From a virus, in IMG/VR virus record IMGVR_UViG_3300031857_000966, positions 1 through 30,099 of that record: DNA of 30,099 bases; one strand, 5' to 3'. The position numbers were made by a program, and so were the translations under genes. The stretch's first letter is position 1. Each line of letters begins with the position of its first letter. The notes under the pieces are model-generated. The model was not told the DNA's origin, made no database searches, and saw only the letters and a program-made list of their open reading frames with translations. Positions 25,036 to 30,099 of the stretch are shown here, piece after piece.

Positions 25036-25173
25036 TCAATCATATTCTGAACCGTCTTCATTATCAAGATATTCTTCCATAAATGATATTGCTTCATTCA
25101 CTAAATCCCAATCTTGGTTCTTTTCTGCTTCTTTGAGAATATCCAATACTTCTTTTATATCAAATTCGTCCAT
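25036..25173 (-). CDS. Small acidic protein (45 residues)
   Basis: A short ORF, ATG at 25171-25173 and TGA at 25036-25038. The translation starts MDEFDIKEVLDILKEAEKNQ and ends EEYLDNEDGSEYD; it is strongly acidic and helical. It ends three bases before the start of the 88-residue membrane protein and fills what would otherwise be the largest gene-free gap, so the dense packing supports it as real. Its function is unknown. Small acidic proteins are common as phage regulators or inhibitors of host enzymes, but there is no specific evidence here. Confidence 0.65.
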   Translation of the reverse strand: MDEFDIKEVLDILKEAEKNQDWDLVNEAISFMEEYLDNEDGSEYD

Positions 25174-25234
25174 AATATTTTAATAGTAAACTGATAATTA
25201 AATATATCGTAAAAATTTCTAAAATCAAATAATT

Positions 25235-25251
25235 ATTACTAATCTAGTAAT
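25235..25251 (-). terminator. Weak hairpin after the membrane protein gene
   Basis: Arms ATTACTA (25235-25241) and TAGTAAT (25245-25251) pair around a 3-base loop, seven bases beyond the stop of the 343-residue gene on the minus strand. Only a mixed A/T stretch follows (AATTATTTGATTTT), so it is a poor or partial terminator. A possible TTGATT...TATATT promoter for the 45-residue gene lies just downstream. Confidence 0.35.
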
Positions 25252-25257
25252 TTTAAT

Positions 25258-26289
25258 TTAAAAACTAAAATGATTAGGTTTATAACTGTTATCTACCATC
25301 ACTTCTTTTATTACTTCTTTTTCTATAGGTACTTCTTTTATAACTTCCTTTTCTATATGAACAGGAACTTCTCTAATAATTTCTTTTATTAATTGTCCGT
25401 CTTTAACTTCTTGTGTGGCTTCTTCTTTTGCCTGTTCAACAATTTCTTCTAAAGTTGGTTCTTTACTCGGATTTTCTTCTACTTTAACTGTAGGTTTCAC
25501 ATAGATTGCATCACCCAACGTGGTATTATAAGCTAATAATAAACAAATTGCAAGTGGATCAAATACTGATATAAGACAAATAATAAACCACTTTACTACT
25601 TTATTTATATCTACACCAAATTCATCTGCTACAAATTTAAATGTCTGTAAATCTTTCTGTCCACCACTTTTTATCTTAATATCTGATATTTGTTTGTCTA
25701 ATTTTTGTATTTCATCAACAGTTGACTGAATCTTATTATTTTCAGTATCTATGTCCTTTTCACTTTTATCAATAAACTCTTTTGTTGATTGTTGTATCTG
25801 TGCTAGTTGAATTGGATTACGACTGATGATTACATTGGTCATACTTTCATTCAATCGTTCTTCTTGACTAACTCTTAATTTACTAATGTTTTCAATTCTT
25901 TTCTTTGCATCACTTATTTTATCACTATACATCTTCTTTTGATCTTGTATATAAAGAATTTTTTCTTCACTCAATTTGTTTTCAATCGCAGATTGTTGAT
26001 ATGCAGATGTTAAATAACCAAAAATACCTAAAGATGTAATAAACATCAATGCAACAACTGCTAAAATAAGATAAGTCTTTAATAATAATTGTGATCTTTT
26101 CCAGTATCTATATAAAAATGTAGTAGCAACCAATTTACCAATTTCAAGTGAACTAGCCATAATCATAGATGCGATTGCCGATCCACTGAATAACATACCA
26201 ATACCAATAATACTAAAAAAAGCAGCACAACTCGCTATAAATAACGATGATAATCCTACTATTCTTTCAAAGGTAAATGGTGTTTTCAT
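25258..26289 (-). CDS. Multi-pass membrane protein with long coiled coil
   Basis: A 343-residue protein. Hydrophobic segments lie at about residues 11-35, 36-58, 70-96 and 231-256, with FERIVGLSSLFIASCAAFFS and SSLEIGKLVATTFLYRYWK near the start. Between them, residues ~100-205 are a charged helical region (ENKLSEEKILYIQDQKKMYS to VDEIQKLDKQISDIK) expected to form a coiled coil. The C-terminal tail has EVP/EKEV repeats (EVPVHIEKEVIKEVPIEKEV). I recall similar membrane proteins in marine T4-like phages, of unknown function. It starts just after the Hsp20 terminator. The double-pass/coiled-coil/single-pass design could span the host envelope or alter its membrane; this is inference. Confidence 0.72.
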   Translation of the reverse strand: MKTPFTFERIVGLSSLFIASCAAFFSIIGIGMLFSGSAIASMIMASSLEIGKLVATTFLYRYWKRSQLLLKTYLILAVVALMFITSLGIFGYLTSAYQQSAIENKLSEEKILYIQDQKKMYSDKISDAKKRIENISKLRVSQEERLNESMTNVIISRNPIQLAQIQQSTKEFIDKSEKDIDTENNKIQSTVDEIQKLDKQISDIKIKSGGQKDLQTFKFVADEFGVDINKVVKWFIICLISVFDPLAICLLLAYNTTLGDAIYVKPTVKVEENPSKEPTLEEIVEQAKEEATQEVKDGQLIKEIIREVPVHIEKEVIKEVPIEKEVIKEVMVDNSYKPNHFSF

Positions 26290-26311
26290 ACAGTATATAT
26301 AGTCAGAAAAG

Positions 26312-26344
26312 AAAAAACCCTCTACTGTTTATAACAATAGAGGG
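26312..26344 (-). terminator. Rho-independent terminator after hsp20
   Basis: On the minus strand, CCCTCTA and TAGAGGG arms (26318-26344 overall, 7 pairs plus four more after one mismatch) are followed by TTTTTTC at 26317-26311. This is the best terminator in the window. It lies 23 bases beyond the Hsp20 stop region and just 23 bases before the next gene's start, so it should isolate Hsp20 from the membrane protein gene unless read-through occurs. Confidence 0.85.
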
Positions 26345-26366
26345 TATATAATAAATATATAACCTA

Positions 26367-26849
26367 TTATTTAATCGTAACTTTTCTTATTTCAGGTGTC
26401 GCAGGCTTTACTTTATTGAGAGTAATTAATAGAATACCGTTTTCAAACGTGGCTGATACAGTATCTTTTTCTATGTTATCTCCCAAAGTAAATGATCTAC
26501 GAAAACTAGATCGTTTTAATTCTCTTCTGATGTATTTTCCACCTTGAGAATCTGTAACATTTTTACTTTTACCACCGCTGACAGTGAGTACATTCTGTTC
26601 CACTTCAACATTTACATCTTGTTTACTTAAACCTGGAACTTCAGCTTCTATAACAACTTTATCACTGTAATCAATAACATCTACTCTTGGATACGATCCT
26701 TTTTCAAAAAAGTCTGCACCAAAGTCTTGACTAAAATTGGGAGCATTTGCTTTGAAGAATTCATCAAAAATTTGATCAAATGGTGTTAAAAACTCATCAC
26801 GATGAACTGCACGAAATAACGGATTTGTTTGATATTTTACTACTGACAT
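26367..26849 (-). CDS. Hsp20 family small heat-shock protein
   Basis: A 160-residue chaperone of the alpha-crystallin type, which holds unfolding proteins in the cytoplasm. The core runs from YPRVDVIDYSDKVVIEAEVP through GLSKQDVNVEVEQNVLTVSG, with the typical ending FENGILLITLNK (the A/F-x-NGvL motif) and a C-terminal VTIK resembling the I-x-I anchor. I chose the ATG at 26847-26849 because AAGAAAGGA lies about 9 bases upstream, the clearest Shine-Dalgarno sequence in the window; an upstream in-frame ATG at 26910-26912 adds 21 residues but has no such site. Hsp20 genes are common in T4-like cyanophages. It has its own probable promoter (26944-26973), an upstream hairpin and a strong terminator, so it looks like an independent unit. 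Confidence 0.93.
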   Translation of the reverse strand: MSVVKYQTNPLFRAVHRDEFLTPFDQIFDEFFKANAPNFSQDFGADFFEKGSYPRVDVIDYSDKVVIEAEVPGLSKQDVNVEVEQNVLTVSGGKSKNVTDSQGGKYIRRELKRSSFRRSFTLGDNIEKDTVSATFENGILLITLNKVKPATPEIRKVTIK

Positions 26850-26867
26850 ATATATTTTTCCTTTCTT

Positions 26868-26890
26868 AAATGGTCTATTTAGACCCATTT
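26868..26890 (-). promoter_or_regulatory. Hairpin just upstream of the hsp20 ribosome binding site
   Basis: GGTCTA and TAGACC (26872-26877, 26880-26885) pair around a two-base loop, extended by AAAT/ATTT after one bulged base. It ends three bases before the AAGAAAGGA site. It could stabilise the mRNA, tune ribosome access or respond to temperature; if the upstream start is used it is coding sequence. Confidence 0.45.
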
Positions 26891-26943
26891 TCATGTACTC
26901 TTTTTGGGACATACACGGATAACTGTTTTAGTCATCTAAATTA

Positions 26944-26973
26944 TATATATCATTTAATTGAGAAAAAATTCAA
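26944..26973 (-). promoter_or_regulatory. Candidate sigma70-type promoter for hsp20
   Basis: The minus strand reads TTGAAT (26968-26973), 18 bases, then TATATA (26944-26949), followed by AT. This fits a host sigma70-like promoter in the 68-base gap before the longest hsp20 form. Expected initiation would give a leader that includes the hairpin at 26868-26890. AT-rich background lowers certainty. Confidence 0.35.
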
Positions 26974-26980
26974 ATTTTTC

Positions 26981-28114
26981 TTATGCCAAACTTGCAGATC
27001 GTAATGTACCATTTGCACTTCTAGCAAATAAAAACATTATACTATTATCTTCTATTACTGCAAAACTTCCAGATTTAAGAGAACTTGTATATGCAAAATT
27101 TGAACTACTAATTACATTATATCCAGTAGAATATACTTGTCCACTACTACTTACACAGAATGTAGTATTTAAGGTTGAACCACTTCCGTAAGTTACTTCA
27201 ATTGCTTTTCTAATATGATATGTCTGTGGATTTGACACACTGCTTCCACTATAAACTTGTATTTTTAATCTAGTATCTGTATTTGGATTGCTAGTATCTA
27301 CACCAATATTAAATGTACCATCTCTTGATAACGACTGTGCGCCTGGTTGTGGCCAATAATATAATCCATTAGATCTTGTGGACAATACATAAGTTATTGG
27401 TGTTGATTCATCAGTTACTTGTTTAGATATAAACTGTGAAGATGCACTAACAGTAGTTAAATCTAATCTTCCTCTAATATCATATGGAACTCCCGGAGCA
27501 GCATTTGCATCATCTGCACTTACTATCATCATCCAACCATCTTGTGATGATGATTGAGCGCTTTGTAACATTAAAGCACTATTATATTCCGCTCTTACTG
27601 CTACATATCCCCCACCAGAACCTGTAACAAATAATGCGGGAGCATTTTTTATAACTTTTAAATCTCTTGTAGATGTAAAATAACCTGTTTCGGAATAAAA
27701 ATCAGATGTTGATCCTAAAGTTTTATTACCTGTCCATATAGGAATATAATTTGTAGTACCTACACCAGATAAATCTGCTGCATTTGAATTTAATGCATAA
27801 CTTGCAGTCAATGCGTTTGAAGAACTTAATGCATAACTACTACTTATTGAAAAAGCTCCACTAATTGAACTATTTGAACTTAAAGAATTAATTGCCCAAC
27901 TACTTGTTCCTACAAATTGAGGAGAGTCGCCTGTACCAGTAATTCTACCAGTTAATGATCCAGTAAAACTACCAGTAGAAAATAGATTTTGTAATTGTGA
28001 TAAACTAGCTCTATAAGTCTTTATAGAACTACTTTGATCAATTGGAAAAAAATCACTGCCAGTTAAACTGGTAATAGGATCTAATTGACTGATTTTTATA
28101 CTTGTTGTTGGCAT
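26981..28114 (-). CDS. Tail fibre-type structural protein A
   Basis: A 377-residue protein. The N-terminus (IKISQLDPITSLTGSDFFPI and DQSSSIKTYRASLSQL) is a short attachment-type domain shared in pattern with the neighbouring 378-residue protein. It is followed by Ser/Thr/Gly repeats (STGSFTGSLTGRITG, then VGTSSWAIN, then SSYALSSSNALTASYALN) typical of trimeric beta-structured fibres of environmental phages. The C-terminal ~230 residues form a distinct domain ending in SSGQVYSTGYNVISSSNFAY and SNGTLRSASLA-like residues. It lies one base downstream of the other fibre gene and probably belongs to a host-recognition fibre. The receptor cannot be predicted. Confidence 0.75.
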   Translation of the reverse strand: MPTTSIKISQLDPITSLTGSDFFPIDQSSSIKTYRASLSQLQNLFSTGSFTGSLTGRITGTGDSPQFVGTSSWAINSLSSNSSISGAFSISSSYALSSSNALTASYALNSNAADLSGVGTTNYIPIWTGNKTLGSTSDFYSETGYFTSTRDLKVIKNAPALFVTGSGGGYVAVRAEYNSALMLQSAQSSSQDGWMMIVSADDANAAPGVPYDIRGRLDLTTVSASSQFISKQVTDESTPITYVLSTRSNGLYYWPQPGAQSLSRDGTFNIGVDTSNPNTDTRLKIQVYSGSSVSNPQTYHIRKAIEVTYGSGSTLNTTFCVSSSGQVYSTGYNVISSSNFAYTSSLKSGSFAVIEDNSIMFLFARSANGTLRSASLA

Positions 28115-28115
28115 A

Positions 28116-29252
28116 TTAAATGTTAAATTCTAAAATTGTCATTGATGATGTTGCCCAATATAAAGTGGGATAACCAGACGATTGATTAGTATACCATGTG
28201 GCAGTAGCTTCACTTCCTTTTACTTTTACAACATACGTTCTAGCAGATAAACTGCCCGCAACATCTAAATAAGTTGTAGTTTGTGGAGATGCATCAAAAA
28301 CTGTTAAATTTACACTTGCAAATTGTTCAAGTAACGGTGTAGAATCTTTAAATAAACCTGCAATTGCATTACCAGTTGCATCTCCATTCGCTAAAACAAT
28401 TGATGTATTTATCAATAATTTAGAATTTACAGATTTTGGTGTAATGGTAATTGATAGTCCAGTATCAACCCAAGAAGTTCCTGTTCCAGATTGTTTAGTG
28501 TTATATTGTATTGAATTGGCAGAAAGAACCGCTCCAGTTCCTGCAAAATAACTAGCAGTTTCTGCTGTTTGACTTTTAGATGAAAAACTACTAGATATTG
28601 AATTATTAGCATTATCACTTCTAGTTGAATAACTAGCAGTTCCTAAATATCCAACTGCATTTAATACACTAGATGTAAATGTTGTAGAATTAATGCCTCC
28701 TATTACAGTAAATCTATCATTATTAGTTGTATCCCACGAAAGATTTGAATTACCTCCAAATTGACTTCCAGGAACATTAAATTGAACTGATCCAACTGGA
28801 CCACCAGGAGATGTTGTAGTACTTGTTAAATTTACAGTAATTGTATTTTCTGTTAAGTTTTCACTTAAAGAACAATTTGTTCCCGCAACTATATTTTTAA
28901 ATTGTAAATCTACACCTGATTTTTGTTTAAAAAATCCAACACCAGATGTTCCAACATTACTTGCAGTATTTGATTCTCCAGAACTATTCGCTGCATAAGC
29001 TGCAGTTAAAGCATTAATTGCCCAACTACTAGTACCATTTAAATCACCTTTAAAACTGCCAGTAAAAGTACCATTGTAATTACCATTATAAATAGATGCG
29101 GACTTTGCACTTATAACATAGTCCGCAAGATCTATTGATGTAATCTTTTTAGTTTCTTGAGCAGCAATATCTGTAATAAACAACAAGTCATCTGATTGAA
29201 CTTGTGTATCAGTATAAGGAGCTAAATCAGTAATTTTCTTACTATTGGACAT
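28116..29252 (-). CDS. Tail fibre-type structural protein B
   Basis: A 378-residue protein with the same plan as the gene that follows: N-terminal KKITDLAPYTDTQVQSDDLL plus FITDIAAQETKKITSIDL, then repeats such as YNGNYNGTFTGSFKGDLNG and GTSSWAINALTAAYAANS. It then has a region with GGPVGSVQFNVPGSQFGGNS, a motif seen in many phage fibre proteins before a beta-helix or tip. The C-terminal ~130 residues (SIQYNTKQSGTGTSWVDTGL to YWATSSMTILEFNI) look like a jelly-roll/tip domain of the kind that binds ligands. The shared N-terminus suggests both fibres attach to the same baseplate site or arose by duplication with a swapped tip. The start overlaps a hairpin (29251-29271). Confidence 0.77.
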   Translation of the reverse strand: MSNSKKITDLAPYTDTQVQSDDLLFITDIAAQETKKITSIDLADYVISAKSASIYNGNYNGTFTGSFKGDLNGTSSWAINALTAAYAANSSGESNTASNVGTSGVGFFKQKSGVDLQFKNIVAGTNCSLSENLTENTITVNLTSTTTSPGGPVGSVQFNVPGSQFGGNSNLSWDTTNNDRFTVIGGINSTTFTSSVLNAVGYLGTASYSTRSDNANNSISSSFSSKSQTAETASYFAGTGAVLSANSIQYNTKQSGTGTSWVDTGLSITITPKSVNSKLLINTSIVLANGDATGNAIAGLFKDSTPLLEQFASVNLTVFDASPQTTTYLDVAGSLSARTYVVKVKGSEATATWYTNQSSGYPTLYWATSSMTILEFNI

Positions 29253-29271
29253 ATATCTTTAATAGATATAT
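29251..29271 (-). promoter_or_regulatory. Inverted repeat at the start of fibre gene B
   Basis: Arms ATATATCT (29251-29258) and AGATATAT (29264-29271) pair around a 5-base loop; the AT of the start codon is in the stem. No good Shine-Dalgarno sequence precedes it. It is the fourth such repeat at a start codon in the window. Confidence 0.35.
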
Positions 29272-29274
29272 ATA

Positions 29275-30066
29275 TCATTGTGGTTTGACATTTTTTAATT
29301 TTTTAACAATATATTTTACTAAAGTACTTCTAACAATGTCTTCTTCAGTAAATTTAAATGTATAAATACCATTTTCTTTACTTTCATCATCGTCAAAAGC
29401 ATTCATTATCTTAGTAAAACCACTTTTACCATTGATATCACTTTGATCTGGATCACCCAATATAAATACTTTACTGAACTCCCCCACTCTTGTAATTAGA
29501 GTAGTTAATTCCTTTACTGTCATATTTTGCGCTTCATCCGCAACAATACATTTAGCATTCCAGTTCAATCCTCTCAAAAATCCAAGGGGAATACTATCCA
29601 AACGATTTTCTTTCTGTAAAATTTCAATATCTCGTTTTGGTAACAATTCTGCTAATTTTTCCAACAAAGGTTGAATATAAGGTGCCATTTTTTCATCTGC
29701 TTCACCTGGCAAAAATCCAATTTTACTATCAGCACTTTCTACAGCACTTCTAATATAAAGTAAATCACTTACTTTCTTTTGACTCAATAATTTTAATGCA
29801 GAATATATAGTGATATATGTTTTACTAGAACCCGCAGGACCACTAACAAATACCATTTTGGTATCTTTGTTTAAAGCTATATTTAAAAATTCTTTTTGTT
29901 TTTCTGTTAATTCTCGTTCAAATATTGATAACTCATGTTTTAATTTTGTTCTTTGATAGACGATAGGGCTTGTATCATTTTTGGATTCATTATTTTGATA
30001 TTCAACATTGTTATTATTGTTTGAACTATCATTTTTGCTTTTTTGAAGGTTTTTCTTTTTTTTCAT
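29275..30066 (-). CDS. phoH: PhoH-like P-loop ATPase
   Basis: A 263-residue protein with Walker A GPAGSSKT (76-83), Walker B IVADEAQ (174-180) followed by NMT, and a sensor-like ILGDPDQSD (202-210). Between them lie YIRSAVESADSKIGFLPGEA and EKMAPYIQPLLEKL, hallmarks of the PhoH ATPase core. PhoH-like proteins are nucleotide-dependent, probably RNA-acting, helicase-like enzymes and are among the most common auxiliary genes of marine phages; their role in infection is not settled. The first ~45 residues are a Lys/Asn/Ser-rich, probably disordered extension. The ATG at 30064-30066 overlaps the possible 3' end of a gene upstream. Fibre gene B starts 22 bases after its stop. Confidence 0.93.
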   Translation of the reverse strand: MKKKKNLQKSKNDSSNNNNNVEYQNNESKNDTSPIVYQRTKLKHELSIFERELTEKQKEFLNIALNKDTKMVFVSGPAGSSKTYITIYSALKLLSQKKVSDLLYIRSAVESADSKIGFLPGEADEKMAPYIQPLLEKLAELLPKRDIEILQKENRLDSIPLGFLRGLNWNAKCIVADEAQNMTVKELTTLITRVGEFSKVFILGDPDQSDINGKSGFTKIMNAFDDDESKENGIYTFKFTEEDIVRSTLVKYIVKKLKNVKPQ

Positions 30067-30099
30067 GAGTAATCTTATTTAAGATAGAATTTAATTTGT
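30029..30099 (-). CDS. Possible 3' end of an upstream gene (partial)
   Basis: From the right edge, one minus-strand frame is open for 22 codons (KLNSILNKITHEKKEKPSKK and two more residues) and ends with TGA at 30029-30031, overlapping the PhoH start by 38 bases; the other two frames stop within 25 bases of the edge. The basic tail looks like a plausible protein C-terminus, and this genome does contain overlapping genes. The fragment is too short to identify, and part of the Lys richness comes from the A-tract shared with the PhoH N-terminus. Confidence 0.4.
   Translation of the reverse strand, partial: KLNSILNKITHEKKEKPSKKQK

Noticed and set aside
25612-25619. Minus-strand TATAAATA inside the membrane protein gene, and another at 9100-9107 just inside the PSPV gene
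   Set aside because: Both lie in coding sequence (codons for Asp-Ile-Asn-Lys and Asn-Ile-Asn-Lys), with no suitably placed start codon downstream, so they are better explained as AT-rich codons.
26957-26982. AT hairpin (AGAAAAA / TTTTTCT) after fibre gene A as a terminator
   Set aside because: The stem is nearly all A-T with a mismatch and has no clear T-tract on the transcribed side; too weak to call.
1-30099. tRNA genes, integrase or attachment sites, insertion sequences
   Set aside because: Reading both strands by eye I saw no cloverleaf-like sequence, recombinase or terminal repeats; dense coding leaves little space. A covariance-model search would be needed to exclude a tRNA fully.

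Overview
The window is a strongly AT-rich stretch of a T4-like (contractile-tailed, myovirus) phage genome, probably an environmental or aquatic one. The diagnostic genes are a gp47/SbcD-like nuclease, a gp61-like primase, baseplate wedge proteins gp6 and gp25, a gp5-like spike/hub protein, a gp55-like late sigma factor, PhoH and Hsp20. PhoH, Hsp20 and 2OG-Fe(II) oxygenases together are familiar auxiliary genes of marine T4-like phages. I cannot name the host from this sequence. Nearly every gene is on the minus strand, packed with gaps of a few bases or 1-8 base overlaps; the one + strand gene is a prolyl-4-hydroxylase. No gene-free stretch exceeds 100 bases, and I saw no tRNA, CRISPR array or insertion sequence.

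Layout, left to right (transcription mostly runs right to left). Positions 1-3204: DNA metabolism (gp47-like nuclease, primase, a DUF2786-like protein, a RuvC-like resolvase). 3226-5806: a small protein and a 751-residue virion-type protein with FG-GAP-like propeller repeats and two dockerin-like calcium loops. 5870-9115: the accessory region, holding a prolyl-4-hydroxylase (+ strand), a second 2OG-Fe(II) oxygenase, a glycosyltransferase resembling the plant/algal hydroxyproline O-arabinosyltransferase/serine galactosyltransferase families, and a protein with 38 tandem Pro-Ser-Pro-Val/Glu units. 9108-23812: baseplate and tail-fibre module (several structural proteins, gp6, gp25, gp5-like spike). 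23849-26289: late sigma factor and small or membrane proteins. 26312-26849: Hsp20 with a clear terminator. 26981-29252: two related fibre-type proteins. 29275-30066: PhoH, overlapped by the possible end of a further gene.

The most interesting hypothesis is that 5870-9115 encodes a plant-like extensin/arabinogalactan-type pathway in a phage. The (PSPV)38 protein would be the polyproline scaffold, the P4H would make hydroxyproline, and the adjacent transferase, whose gene starts 3 bases after the repeat gene ends, would add sugar to Hyp or Ser. The repeat units vary at synonymous sites while the protein repeat stays almost invariant, which points to selection on the peptide. Activity and substrate are inferred, not shown.

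Other points of interest are an apparent insertion of a dockerin pair into a conserved C-terminal structural domain, hairpins containing start codons at several genes, and a lysine-rich extension on the late sigma factor.
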